Source: Thermoanaerobacter sp. A7A (GTDB lineage: Bacteria > Bacillota > Thermoanaerobacteria > Thermoanaerobacterales > Thermoanaerobacteraceae). From it: 60,657 nucleotides of DNA. Of the stretch, positions 45,040 through 54,045 are shown piece after piece (the first letter of the stretch is position 1; each line of letters starts with the position of its first letter). The notes beneath the pieces are model-generated. The model did no database searches. It was given only the letters and a program-made list of their open reading frames with translations, and was not told the DNA's origin. The stretch covers positions 1 to 60,657 of the forward strand of contig NZ_AVAF01000164.1 of the NCBI RefSeq assembly GCF_000445185.1, in the 5' to 3' direction. Both the position numbers and the translations under genes were made by a program.

Positions 45040-45847
45040 TAATAAAAAGTTATCAAAAACTGATTTGTTAAAAAGTTTTTTCTGCTGGCATATGTTTGCG
45101 CAAAGTTGTTATAATTTTGAACGTTTTCAAGCACTAGGCTTTGTACATTCAATGATACCAATAGTATCAAAATTATACCATACAAAAGAAGAAATTTCAC
45201 AAGCACTAAAACGACACCTAACATTTTTTAATACAGAAGCAAATTTTGGTTCAATGATACCTGGAATGATAGCAGCATTAGAAGAAGAAAGAGCAAATGG
45301 GAATACAGATATAACAGATGAAACTATCAACAGTTTAAAAACAGGTTTAATGGGACCTTTTGCTGGAATTGGAGATACTATAACACAAGGTTTGGTAAAA
45401 ACGGTATTTTTGGCTGTAACAGTAGATATTGCAGCAAAAGGTAATGTTTTTGGACCAATATTATTTTTTATTCTGTTTACCACATACGTCGTAGGTGTAG
45501 GTTATTTTATGTATTTTCAAGGATATAAATGGGGAAAAAATGCTTTAAATAAAATAACAGGAACTAATGTAATGCAGAAAATTACAGAGGGTATGAATGT
45601 GCTAGGTCTTACTGTTTTAGGGGCATTGGTTGCTGCAATGGTAAATATTAAGACTCCATTAGTTTTTAAAATCCAACAAACAACTATCGAAGTACAACAA
45701 TTGTTAGACAAAATAGTACCTAATTTGTTAAGCCTTATGACGGTTTTTATTTTGTGGTATTTATTAAAGAAAAATAAATCGGTGGTTTCTTTGATACTTT
45801 GGATATTCATAATAGGGATAATAGCAGCTTATTTTAAAATATTATAA
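45032..45847 (+). CDS. PTS mannose/fructose/sorbose-family EIID component
   Basis: EIID completes the membrane complex. The 271-residue protein has the family core LLKSFFCWHMFAQSCYNFER, FFNTEANFGSMIPGMIAALE, GLMGPFAGIGDTITQGLVKT, and a hydrophobic C-terminus. ATG 45032, with AAGGAGGGACAG upstream, is preferred over an in-frame ATG at 44984 deep in the EIIC gene. The transported sugar cannot be named from sequence. Confidence 0.93.
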   Translation: MDNNKKLSKTDLLKSFFCWHMFAQSCYNFERFQALGFVHSMIPIVSKLYHTKEEISQALKRHLTFFNTEANFGSMIPGMIAALEEERANGNTDITDETINSLKTGLMGPFAGIGDTITQGLVKTVFLAVTVDIAAKGNVFGPILFFILFTTYVVGVGYFMYFQGYKWGKNALNKITGTNVMQKITEGMNVLGLTVLGALVAAMVNIKTPLVFKIQQTTIEVQQLLDKIVPNLLSLMTVFILWYLLKKNKSVVSLILWIFIIGIIAAYFKIL

Positions 45848-45897
45848 AGTGTATGTTTTTGAATAAAAGCAAATAATAAGAGATAGGAGGATAAAGT

Positions 45898-46704
45898 GTG
45901 AAAAAGATACAAGAAATTTTTAACAAAGAAAAACCTATAATTGGAATGGTACATTTGTTACCACTTATTGGAACACCATATTATAATAACAAATACACTC
46001 CTTCAATAATAGAAGATAAGGCATTAGAAGAAGCTGAAAAATTAAAAATTGCTGGTTTTGATGCTATTCTTTTTGCAAATGAAGGTGATAGACCATATGA
46101 ACACCAGGTAGGCCCCGAAATTGTATCCTTATATTCTAGAGTAGCTTACTCTGTTACGCGAGAAATAAAATTGCCTTTTGGAGTAGGAGTATTGATGGAC
46201 CCCAAAGCAACTCTTGCACTAGGTAAAACTTTAGAAGCTAATTTTGTTAGAATGTATGTGTCAGGAGTATTTGCAGGTACTTTTGGATTTCAGTATCTTG
46301 ATCCTGGGGAAATAATGAGATATAGAAGAAAAATTGAGGCCATGGATTTACCAATATTCTGTAATGTTACTCCTCATGCTGCAACAACTCTTGATACACG
46401 AACAATTGAAGAAATTGTAGATAGTATAGTATTAATGATAAATCCAGAAGTTATTTTGATACCAGGACCACGGGCAGGATTGCCACCTAAATTAGAAACA
46501 GTCTCCAGTTTGAAAGAACATTTTCCTGATCAAAATATTATTGTAAGTAGTGGAGTGAGTATTGAGAACGTAAAAGAAATTTTGAAAATCAGTGACGGTG
46601 TAATTGTAGGAACAAGTATAAAAAAAGATGAAGTTCTTTGGAACCCTATTGATCTCGAACGAGCAAAGCGGTTTATAGATGTAGTTAAAAATGCAATTAG
46701 TTAA
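45898..46704 (+). CDS. BtpA/SgcQ family TIM-barrel protein
   Basis: The 268-residue protein reads KPIIGMVHLLPLIGTPYYNN, GFDAILFANEGDRPYEHQVG, LPFGVGVLMDPKATLALGKT, FVRMYVSGVFAGTFGFQYLD and SSGVSIENVKEILKISDGVI, the BtpA/SgcQ family pattern. The fold is a TIM barrel; BtpA is linked to photosystem I biogenesis in cyanobacteria and SgcQ lies in sugar PTS operons, but catalytic function is not established. GTG 45898 follows AGATAGGAGGATAAA. As the only non-transport gene in this PTS operon, it is the best candidate for acting on the imported phospho-sugar. Confidence 0.85.
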   Translation: MKKIQEIFNKEKPIIGMVHLLPLIGTPYYNNKYTPSIIEDKALEEAEKLKIAGFDAILFANEGDRPYEHQVGPEIVSLYSRVAYSVTREIKLPFGVGVLMDPKATLALGKTLEANFVRMYVSGVFAGTFGFQYLDPGEIMRYRRKIEAMDLPIFCNVTPHAATTLDTRTIEEIVDSIVLMINPEVILIPGPRAGLPPKLETVSSLKEHFPDQNIIVSSGVSIENVKEILKISDGVIVGTSIKKDEVLWNPIDLERAKRFIDVVKNAIS

Positions 46705-46766
46705 TTTTAAATTTAAAATTTAAAAATATATGGCTAAGAAAGTTTTAAGTTAAAAAAGTTATATTT

Positions 46767-46815
46767 AAAATTAAAGGATAGGATAGAAATTTTTAATTCT
46801 ATCCTTTAATTTTAT
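46767..46815 (+). terminator. Terminator of the PTS operon
   Basis: GGATAGAA at 46781-46788 pairs with TTCTATCC at 46797-46804, extended by AAAATTAAA/TTTAATTTT outside a bulged GGATA; T-rich tail. Confidence 0.7.
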
Positions 46816-46890
46816 TAAAAAATTCTAAAATTCTGATATAATATAGATGTAGCTTTTAATAATGAAATATAAAATTAAGGAGTGTAAAAT

Positions 46891-47076
46891 ATGCAAAAAA
46901 GGCTTTATCGTTCAAAAGAAAATAGGATGTTAGGTGGAGTTTGCGGAGGAATAGCAGAATATTTTAATGTAGACCCTACAATTGTGAGGTTAATTTGGGC
47001 TTTTGCAGCAATAGTATGGGGGAGTGGAATTTTAGCGTACATAATTGGTTGGATTGTAATTCCTGAAAGTCCATAA
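46891..47076 (+). CDS. PspC domain protein (61 residues)
   Basis: This small membrane protein is one PspC domain: KRLYRSKENRMLGGVCGGIA, EYFNVDPTIVRLIWAFAAIV and a final hydrophobic helix (GILAYIIGWIVIPES). PspC proteins act in envelope stress responses and can bind partner proteins at the membrane. An extended -10 TGATATAAT lies near 46834-46842; AAGGAGTG precedes ATG. No phage-shock partner genes are beside it. Confidence 0.9.
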   Translation: MQKRLYRSKENRMLGGVCGGIAEYFNVDPTIVRLIWAFAAIVWGSGILAYIIGWIVIPESP

Positions 47077-47243
47077 CTTTTTAATAGATAAAATATTTCA
47101 ATAAAAATACCAACTTATAGGAATACCTTTCCCTATAAATTCCACCAGCCACAAGTTCACGCTGTACTTTGATTTTATTAAGTCTGAGAGCAGTACAAAA
47201 AATAGAATTGCTTTTGCTTTTAAGTTAATATATCATAAGAATA

Positions 47244-47324
47244 GACCCACTCTATAAGTGATCTACTTCCGAGCATTTTTATTTTCTCCAATCCTCCCAA
47301 GGTGAATTTTGCTGGGAGTGGGTC
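47244..47324. repeat. Inverted repeat in a 367-bp gene-free stretch
   Basis: Between the PspC and SWIM genes (47077-47443) I find no supported gene. GACCCACTC at 47244-47252 has its exact complement GAGTGGGTC at 47316-47324, enclosing an alternative CTCCCA/TGGGAG hairpin (47294-47299 with 47313-47318). It could be the ends of a decayed small mobile element or a structured RNA. A minus-strand frame at 47090-47200 shows no family. Confidence 0.35.
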
Positions 47325-47443
47325 AATTGTACATTATTAACCACATAATAAAAGTACAAAAAATTACTTATATAGCAATTGGTGGGGGTTGGATAATAAT
47401 ACTAAATGTTGTCTTTTTGAGAAAGAGTGGTGAGAAAGTATAA

Positions 47444-49120
47444 ATGACTATATATGATTTTGAAGACTATATCGATGAAATAATTTTACATAGAGGTTAC
47501 GATTACTATGTTGGAGGAAACATAATAGACCTTTATAATCCCGGAAAAAATGAATATATTTTTAAAATTCAAGGTAGTGATGACTATGAGGTTATGATAA
47601 GACTAGATGACAATGGGGAAATTCTCTATTCAGAATGTAATTGCCCATATGATTATGGTCCTATTTGTAAACATCAGGTAGCAGCTTTTTATAAACTGGT
47701 GGAGATTTTTAGCAGTCAAAATGAAGCTTCAAATGTACAAAAAAGAGCTAAAGAACGTCAAGATATAAAAGAAGTATTAGACAATCTTTCAAAGGAAGAG
47801 TTAATAGATATCATAATGGATTTAATAGGAGACGATGAAACTTTAAAAAATAGGCTCGTCTTAAGATATTCAAAGGTTGACAGTAAACAGGAACTTATAA
47901 GGTGCAGAAAACTAATAAATTCTATTGTTAGGAAATATAAGGGCAGAGATGGTTTTATTTCTTATGATGAAACATATGATTTTGCAAGTGAAATGGGAGA
48001 TTTATTGTGGAAAGCCAGAGATACTGAGGATATATTTTTAGCATTAGATATTGCATTTTTAGTACTTGAAGAAGCAATACAGGCTTTTGAATACGCAGAT
48101 GATTCGAGTGGAAGTATAGATTTGTTGGTATCAGACGCCATAGAAGTTATAGGAGACATAGTATTCCGGAGCGAAAACCTAGATATAAATTTAAAAAAGG
48201 AAATATTTAATAGGTTATTGACATTAAGTGAAAGTAAAATTTTTGATGGATGGGAAAGTTATAGAATTGATATACTTTGGCTTTGTGCTGACTTTGTTGA
48301 CATAGAGGAACTGAGAGATAAACTGGTATCGAAAATAGAATATCTTGTAAGTAATTGGTCTACCGAAAATCGCTATGGAAAATATATTACTGAAAAATTA
48401 CTTCAAATTCTTTATGTGATAAAAGAGAGATATGGGAGTAGAGAAGAAGCAGAACAATTCGTACAAGAACATCTTGAATTTGACTTTTTTAAAGAAGTGT
48501 TTATTCAAAAGAGTTTTAGAGAAAAAGAGTATGAGAAAGTCATAGAGTTAGCTTTAAAGTGGGAGGAACAAGACAGGCAATATCCTGGTTTAGCATCAAA
48601 ATGGAAAAAAATGAGATATGAAGCCTATAGAAAGCTTTCATTAAAAGAAGAACAAATGAAATTGGCAAAAGAGCTTTTGTTTGATGGAAATTTTGAATAC
48701 TATCGAGAACTAAAGGAATTAATTACTGGCGATAGAGCAGAGTTTTACAATAATTTAAAACAAGAATTAAAAAGCTTCGAGGGATGGCATGGGAAAGATA
48801 TTTATCTTAAGGTCATATTAGAAGAAAATGACTTGGATGAGCTTATGGAGTTTGTAAAAGAAAATCCAACAAGAATAGAAGAATATGCAGATAAGCTAAA
48901 AGATAAGTTTAAAGATGAAGTTATTGAAGTATACAAAAAATATATAAAACTTGCTGCAAGCTCTTCATCAAATAGAAAAGACTATCAAAAAGTATGTGGA
49001 ATACTTAAAAGATATAAAAAAATAGCAGGAGAGCAAAGTCAAAAAGAAATTATAAATGAGCTAATGAGGTTATATAAAAAAAGACCAGCATTTATTGATG
49101 AACTTAGCAAAATTAAGTAA
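47444..49120 (+). CDS. SWIM zinc-finger protein
   Basis: The 558-residue protein has an N-terminal SWIM finger, CxCx7CxH: ECNCPYDYGPICKHQ with C65, C67, C75 and H77. The remaining 470 residues are helical and charged, with TPR/HEAT-like character (SREEAEQFVQEHLEFDFF, YEKVIELALKWEEQDRQYPG). SWIM fingers bind DNA or protein, and in bacteria often sit with SNF2 helicases; no helicase lies beside it. An RQC-minor-like fragment immediately follows. Specific function unknown. Confidence 0.85.
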   Translation: MTIYDFEDYIDEIILHRGYDYYVGGNIIDLYNPGKNEYIFKIQGSDDYEVMIRLDDNGEILYSECNCPYDYGPICKHQVAAFYKLVEIFSSQNEASNVQKRAKERQDIKEVLDNLSKEELIDIIMDLIGDDETLKNRLVLRYSKVDSKQELIRCRKLINSIVRKYKGRDGFISYDETYDFASEMGDLLWKARDTEDIFLALDIAFLVLEEAIQAFEYADDSSGSIDLLVSDAIEVIGDIVFRSENLDINLKKEIFNRLLTLSESKIFDGWESYRIDILWLCADFVDIEELRDKLVSKIEYLVSNWSTENRYGKYITEKLLQILYVIKERYGSREEAEQFVQEHLEFDFFKEVFIQKSFREKEYEKVIELALKWEEQDRQYPGLASKWKKMRYEAYRKLSLKEEQMKLAKELLFDGNFEYYRELKELITGDRAEFYNNLKQELKSFEGWHGKDIYLKVILEENDLDELMEFVKENPTRIEEYADKLKDKFKDEVIEVYKKYIKLAASSSSNRKDYQKVCGILKRYKKIAGEQSQKEIINELMRLYKKRPAFIDELSKIK

Positions 49121-49179
49121 GACAGGGTTAAAGAAACTTTTTATTAAAATATAGGGAAAATATAAAAGGGGTATTATTT

Positions 49180-49434
49180 ATGGGGAGAACTAAACAGAAA
49201 GTAAGATATAAACTTAATAGTGGTGGGATTAAGAGCTTAAGTGATGAAGAAATTAAGGTTATACTCCGCGCGACAGATGACCTGATTGGAACAGGTGGAC
49301 GCAGTATGCTGGCAAAGATAAGAAAAATTTATAATATTGGCACTATTTTTACCTGTCTTGTTTTAAAGACACTGAAAGTAATATTATCGGTCTCGGTGTC
49401 TTTATTTTTTTTATTTATTATGAAAGTTTTTTAA
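49180..49434 (+). pseudogene. RQC-minor-like DNA-binding protein, truncated after about 45 residues
   Basis: The N-terminus RTKQKVRYKLNSGGIKSLSD, then EEIKVILRATDDLIGTGGRS and MLAKI matches, as I recall the family, 'RQC-minor' proteins, small relatives of the RecQ C-terminal domain. Their continuation (LKGS.. and a winged helix) is missing: from about residue 45 the frame reads through a terminator hairpin and gives an artificial hydrophobic tail. The gene thus seems to have lost its C-terminal half by deletion, joining the start to the old terminator. ATG 49180 lies behind AAAGGGGTATTA. Confidence 0.45.
49365..49413 (+). terminator. Intrinsic terminator inside the truncated frame
   Basis: AAAGACACTGA at 49365-49375 pairs with TCGGTGTCTTT at 49393-49403 (one T-G pair), followed by a run of T residues. 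Confidence 0.75.
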
Positions 49435-49486
49435 AAAAAGATGTAATGCCTTTCGAATTTTCTATATAACAATAACATCACATTAA

Positions 49487-49515
49487 TTGACATTATTAAA
49501 ACAAAGTGATATACC
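49487..49515 (+). promoter_or_regulatory. Candidate promoter of the LCP gene
   Basis: TTGACA at 49487-49492 is followed after 17 bp by TATACC at 49510-49515. Confidence 0.45.
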
Positions 49516-49576
49516 AGTAGATATATAATATGTGATAGACTAAATGAGCATAATAAGATATTTAGGAGGGAAAAAT

Positions 49577-50776
49577 ATGAAACTGTTTAAAATATTCTCC
49601 TTTCTTTTGGTGGGAGTTATAATTTCTACAGGAATAGCAGCTCTTATATTTTACAGAAATATACATGTATCTGCTGTTCAAAATGGAAACCCTTCTTCAA
49701 ATGTTTCTTCTAAAAACAAATCTCTTACTCAGAAAAATATCGTTGTTATAGGAAGCGATGAAAACAACTTATCTGATACCTTATTTATAGTAAACTACAA
49801 TCCTGAAAATAAAAGTATAAATATCTTGTCGATTCCAAGAGATACTTATTATCATCGTCCAGGCTATAACGCTCCTGGTGATAAAAAAATAAACGCTGCC
49901 TTTTCTGAAGAAGGAATAGAAGGAACAAAAAAAGCTATAGAAAACCTGCTTGGTATAAAAATAGATAATTATATAATTTTAAATTATGAAGGCTTTAAAA
50001 AAGTGATAGATATAGTTGGAGGAGTAGAAATATATGTTCCTTTTGATATGAAATATGACGATAACAGTGCTGATCCTCCTCTTCATATAGACTTAAAAAA
50101 AGGATGGCAAGTATTAAATGGGGAAAAAGCAATGGAATTTGTGAGATATAGATATGGTTATCCTGATGCTGACCTTGGGAGGATAAGAGCACAGCACCAA
50201 TTTCTTGAGGCTATATTCAAAAAATTGACACAACCTTCTATTCTGCCCAAACTTCCTTCGTTGGCTATTACCATAACTAAATATGTAAAGACAGATTTGA
50301 CTGCATCAGAAATAACAGAGTACAGTTACCAATTTATAAAAAATAAACCTTTTACTGTAAATACTTTTACACTGCCCGGTGAACCAGGGTATAAAGATGG
50401 TGTTAGTTATTTCTTTGCAGACTCTACTAAAATTCCTGAGATGGTGGCAAAGTTTTTAGGTAAGAAGAACTTACTATCCAATACATCTACTGGAGAAGAA
50501 AATAAAAATATAAGAGTGGAAATATTAAATGGGACAAATATAGAGGGACTAGCTTCAAAATACGCGGAAATATTGAAAAGACAAGGATTTGATGTAATAA
50601 GAATAGGAAATGTTATAGGAACTACATTTTTCTCATCCCACGTATATGCCAGAACTAATGAAGAAAAAGCTAAAAAAGTAGCAAATGCCCTTTCTATACT
50701 TTCCGTAGAAAAAGACATTTCTCACGACTCACCTGTAGATGTGACGGTGATATTAGGGAAGGACAAATCAAAGTAA
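49577..50776 (+). CDS. LytR-CpsA-Psr (LCP) family cell-wall polymer ligase with LytR_C domain
   Basis: LCP enzymes attach teichoic acid or polysaccharide from lipid carriers to peptidoglycan outside the membrane. The 399-residue protein has an N-terminal anchor (FKIFSFLLVGVIISTGIAAL). The LCP core has GSDENNLSDTLFIVNYNPEN, LSIPRDTYYHRPGYNAPGDK, INAAFSEEG, VDIVGGVEIYVPFDM and AMEFVRYRYGYPDADLGRIR with the phosphate-binding arginines. The C-terminal LytR_C domain starts near RVEILNGTNIEGLASKYAEI. ATG 49577 behind TTAGGAGGG is preferred over ATG 49544. Confidence 0.93.
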   Translation: MKLFKIFSFLLVGVIISTGIAALIFYRNIHVSAVQNGNPSSNVSSKNKSLTQKNIVVIGSDENNLSDTLFIVNYNPENKSINILSIPRDTYYHRPGYNAPGDKKINAAFSEEGIEGTKKAIENLLGIKIDNYIILNYEGFKKVIDIVGGVEIYVPFDMKYDDNSADPPLHIDLKKGWQVLNGEKAMEFVRYRYGYPDADLGRIRAQHQFLEAIFKKLTQPSILPKLPSLAITITKYVKTDLTASEITEYSYQFIKNKPFTVNTFTLPGEPGYKDGVSYFFADSTKIPEMVAKFLGKKNLLSNTSTGEENKNIRVEILNGTNIEGLASKYAEILKRQGFDVIRIGNVIGTTFFSSHVYARTNEEKAKKVANALSILSVEKDISHDSPVDVTVILGKDKSK

Positions 50777-50837
50777 AAATAAGAGTAATAGAAAACTATA
50801 AAACTGGTTTCATTTGGGAATTACATGATTTACTTCT

Positions 50838-51143
50838 ATGTCGATAATCCTACTTTTTATCTCTTTTCCATTGACTTTTTGGGAGAGATTTTGGGTTATG
50901 AATAAATTGTCTGCTGATAATCCAATAACCATGAAAGAATTGCAAAGGAGGCTACTGCTAGCTCCCGGTACCCTGACAGGACTTGTTGACAATCTTGTAA
51001 GTGATGGGCTCGTTGAAAGATGGCGCGATGAAACTGACAGAAGACTTGTTTACCTTTTTTATCATTTACATTTGAGACCCCGCTGTATAAATGAATCAAG
51101 TCATATACTCATACTCAATGAAAAAGAATTTTTGAGTATATAA
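50838..51143 (+). pseudogene. MarR-family regulator fragment
   Basis: The frame contains ERFWVMNKLSADNPITMKEL, then LAPGTLTGLVDNLVSDGLVE and RWRDETDRRLVYL. This is the winged-helix DNA-binding core of a MarR regulator (recognition helix and DxRR wing). The N-terminal helix before RFWV is not coherent, and after RRLVYL the sequence loses homology, so both dimerisation ends are gone. No ribosome site is apparent. It is a relic, not a working repressor. The gap 51144-51359 that follows holds nothing I recognise. Confidence 0.7.
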
Positions 51144-51359
51144 TAAATAATAATAGGGAAAAGGGAAAAGTTAAATCCTGTTATAAGATTGATAAAAGGG
51201 GTGGTAAATCCCTAAAATTCACTCAGAAGAAGGTTACTTAAAATTTTATTCTTGAAAGTTATGTACTTTTACAATGAAATAGTTTAAAATGAAATTAATA
51301 ACTCAACCGGTATTTTTATTCACCATGCTCAACAAATTACCAAAGATGGGGAGATTTAA

Positions 51360-52331
51360 ATGCCATTGGTTACCACTAAGGAAATGTTTAAAAAAGCTTA
51401 TGAGGGCAAATTCGCCATAGGAGCCTTCAACATCAACAACATGGAGATTATACAGGGCATAATCGAAGCAGCAAAAGAAGAGCAGGCACCAGTGATACTT
51501 CAGGTTTCTCCTGGGGCTAGAAAATACGCAAAGCACATCTATTTGGTCAAACTCGTAGAAGCTGCTGTTCAGGAAGCTGCGGACATACCAATAGCCTTAC
51601 ATCTTGACCACGGTGAAGACTTTGAAATCTGCAAGGAGTGCATAGACGGTGGATTTACCTCTGTTATGATTGACGGTTCCAAGCTTCCTTTTGAAGAAAA
51701 CGTTAAGCTTACAAAAAGAGTGGTAGATTACGCACATGAAAGAGGTGTAGTTGTGGAAGGCGAACTTGGAACCTTAGCCGGAATTGAAGACAATGTGAAA
51801 GTAAAAGAGCATGAAGCTATTTTGACTCACCCTGACCAGGCAGCAGAATTCGTAGAGCGAACCGGGATTGATTCGCTGGCAGTAGCTATTGGAACCAGTC
51901 ATGGCGCCTATAAATTCAAAGGCGATCCCAAACTGGATTTTGAAAGATTACAGGAGATAGTAAAAAGATTTCCAGAAGGATTCCCTATAGTTCTTCACGG
52001 CGCTTCCACGGTAATTCCAGAATTTGTTGAAATATGCAATAAGTACGGCGGAAATATTGCTGGAGCTAAAGGTGTTCCTGAAGACATTCTAAGAAATGCT
52101 GCTACTATGGGCGTATTGAAGATTAACATAGATACAGACTTAAGGCTTGCCATGACCGCAGCCATAAGAAAACACCTGGCGGAACATCCTGAAAATTTTG
52201 ACCCGAGGCAGTACTTAAAAGAAGGAAGGGAAGCCATAAAGAACATAGTAAAACATAAGATGAAAAATGTCCTGGGGTGCAGCAATTGGGCACCAGCTAT
52301 TTTAGAAGAAATAAATAAAAGTAAAAAGTAG
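51360..52331 (+). CDS. fba: Class II fructose-bisphosphate aldolase (ketose-bisphosphate aldolase)
   Basis: The 323-residue zinc aldolase shows GKFAIGAFNINNMEIIQGII, ALHLDHGEDFEICKECIDGG with zinc ligand and catalytic aspartate, SVMIDGSKLPFEENV, GTLAGIEDNV, AIGTSHGAYKFKGDPKLDFE, IVLHGASTV with a second zinc histidine, and INIDTDLRLAMTAAIR for phosphate. It cleaves fructose-1,6-bisphosphate or tagatose-bisphosphate. GATGGGGAG precedes ATG. It forms a unit with the (broken) phosphofructokinase gene 18 bp downstream; both are richer in GC than the acid-sugar genes that follow. Confidence 0.94.
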   Translation: MPLVTTKEMFKKAYEGKFAIGAFNINNMEIIQGIIEAAKEEQAPVILQVSPGARKYAKHIYLVKLVEAAVQEAADIPIALHLDHGEDFEICKECIDGGFTSVMIDGSKLPFEENVKLTKRVVDYAHERGVVVEGELGTLAGIEDNVKVKEHEAILTHPDQAAEFVERTGIDSLAVAIGTSHGAYKFKGDPKLDFERLQEIVKRFPEGFPIVLHGASTVIPEFVEICNKYGGNIAGAKGVPEDILRNAATMGVLKINIDTDLRLAMTAAIRKHLAEHPENFDPRQYLKEGREAIKNIVKHKMKNVLGCSNWAPAILEEINKSKK

Positions 52332-52349
52332 GAAATTATAGTAGGGGGT

Positions 52350-53598
52350 ATGGCCATGTCTTCTAAAGTCAATTGCCTGGTAGCTCAGTCAGGAGGCCCT
52401 ACAGCTGTCATAAATTCAAGCCTGTATGGGGTGATAATGGAAGCCTCAACCTTTTCTAAAATTAACAAAGTCTACGGCGGGATAAACGGCATAGAAGGTA
52501 TTTTAAAAAAAAAGATAATTGACGTATTTGACATACCCTACGATAAAATAAACCAGATGAGGTTTACTCCTTCAGCAGTGCTGGGTTCTTGCAGATACAG
52601 GTTAAAGGATTACAGGGAAAATGATGAAGAGTACAAAAAATTATTTGAAATCTTCAAAGAGTACAATATAAAATACTTTTTCTATATCGGCGGAAACGAT
52701 TCAATGGAAACCGTCCATAAAATTCACAGCTACGCAAAAGAAGTGGGATTTGAAATAAACGTCATCGGCATACCCAAGACGATAGATAGACAACGACCTT
52801 GTATTTACAGACCATTCTCCGGGTTTTGGCAGTGCAGCAAAGTTTATTGCAACTGTAACGTTAGAACTTGCGCTGGACGGAGAAGCATACGAGACAAAAA
52901 CAATAAATGTACTTGAAGTGATGGGGAGAAACGCTGGATGGCTGGCTGCTTCTTCTGCCCTAGTAAAAGACCGACTCCCTAACTTAAGACATCTTATATA
53001 TCTTCCTGAGGTACCTTTCAAAGAAGAAAAATTTCTGGAAGAAGTAAATAAAGCTTACAAAGAGTACGGCAACGTCTTTATCACCATTTCAGAAGGAATT
53101 AAAGATGAAAGTGGTAATTATGTTGAAGCAGGCTCTGGTTCCTACAAACAGGACAGTTTTGGACACACTCAGTTAGGCGGAGTTGGCGATTACCTGGAAT
53201 ACCTAATAAAACAAAAGATATATAAAAGGGTAAGAATGACAAGATTAGGTTTTACACAGAGAAGCGCTCTTCACTTTGCCTCCCAGGTGGACTTTGAAGA
53301 AGCAGAAAAAGTTGGCAGAAAAGCGGTGCAGTTTGCATTAAACGGTGAAAGCGGTAAAATGGTGGCTATCATAAGAGATAGCGACAATCCTTATACCACA
53401 CACATCGAAGTGATAAACGCGGGAGAAGTATGCAACGAGGAAAAACTGCTGCCTTCATCCTGGATAACAGAGGACGGCACTTATGTAAAAGAGGAATTTT
53501 TCAACTACGCAAGGCCTTTAATACACGGTGAGGTAAAAATTCCGGTAGAGGGGCTGCCTCAATATATAAGCCTAAAACACCAATACAATCTATGGTAA
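52350..53598 (+). pseudogene. pfp: PPi-type 6-phosphofructokinase broken by a 4-bp tandem duplication
   Basis: The first frame (52350-52916) has NCLVAQSGGPTAVINSSLYG, FTPSAVLGSCRYRLKD, FYIGGNDSMETV and VIGIPKTID, then turns to nonsense. The second frame carries on with TLELALDGEAYETKTINVLE, VMGRNAGWLAASSAL, the AGSGSYKQDSFGHTQLGGVG segment and RMTRLGFTQRSALHFASQVD to a stop at 53598. At 52781-52788 the sequence has GATAGATA; with a single GATA the frame reads PKTIDNDLVFTDHSPGFGSA, the active-site motif. GGNDS and PKTIDNDL point to the pyrophosphate-dependent clade. The broken enzyme lies next to fba. Confidence 0.88.
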
Positions 53599-53627
53599 AG
53601 TTGTATTAGGCTTTGTCTGGAGATAAC

Positions 53628-53653
53628 AACAGGTGAAATTCCACCTGTTTTAT
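53628..53653 (+). terminator. Terminator after fba-pfp
   Basis: AACAGGTG at 53628-53635 and CACCTGTT at 53642-53649 with a T-rich tail. Confidence 0.7.
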
Positions 53654-53735
53654 TCTTCGTTTTTCTTTTTCCTTAAAATTTCGAGCAATCTCGTAAAATA
53701 ATCAGGTAAAGGAGCTTCAAATTCCGTGTACAAAA
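53650..53735 (-). pseudogene. Unrecognised C-terminal fragment (about 28 residues)
   Basis: The minus-strand frame encodes LYTEFEAPLPDYFTRLLEIL followed by RKKKNEE and a stop at 53652-53650. The order suggests a protein C-terminus, but an in-frame stop lies just upstream and the family is not recognised. The rest of 53736-54296 holds a small hairpin and an IS256 remnant only. Confidence 0.25.
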
Positions 53736-53833
53736 CTTAAATCGATAGGCTCTCGGAAGGAGTTATTTTTATATGTCAAAATATGTCGTCAAGCAAATGT
53801 ATAAAACAGAATAATTGAAAGATAAACTATTTT

Positions 53834-53858
53834 ACCTGCTAGCTGGCAGGTTTTTTTA
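53834..53858 (+). terminator. Short hairpin with T run
   Basis: ACCTGC at 53834-53839 and GCAGGT at 53846-53851 followed by TTTTTTA. It has no gene upstream on this strand other than fba-pfp debris, so it is probably the end of a lost transcript. Confidence 0.5.
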
Positions 53859-53933
53859 TCAACTTGTTATTGTCAATAAAAATTCCTTCCTTATGGGAAA
53901 GATTTTTCTCTATCTAAAATTAATCAACTATCA

Positions 53934-54045
53934 TCAATGAGTTTTGATTTGCTCAATAGCTTGAGTGATTAGTATTTGATTAAGTACAGACTCTAAGAAT
54001 TTGGCTAGCTTTTCATCTTTAGCTCTTAAAATGGCAAAATAAAAT
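53934..54045 (-). pseudogene. IS256-family transposase, N-terminal fragment
   Basis: The minus-strand frame reads LRAKDEKLAKFLESVLNQIL and then ITQAIEQIKTH before a stop at 53936-53934. IS256 transposases begin with a similar helical segment (L..LLESxLNQxLxxQxxEQ.. followed by YERT). Only about 35 residues survive. It is not the missing part of the IS256 tail at 3826-4113, which is 50 kb away. Confidence 0.5.

Noticed and set aside
47090-47200. Minus-strand frame reading LSDLIKSKYSVNLWLVEFIG
   Set aside because: No start, no ribosome site and no recognised family; too short to support a gene.
3826-54045. IS256 head (53934-54045) and tail (3826-4113) as one split element
   Set aside because: They are 50 kb apart, and both lack flanking ends that would support a shared origin; two independent remnants are simpler.
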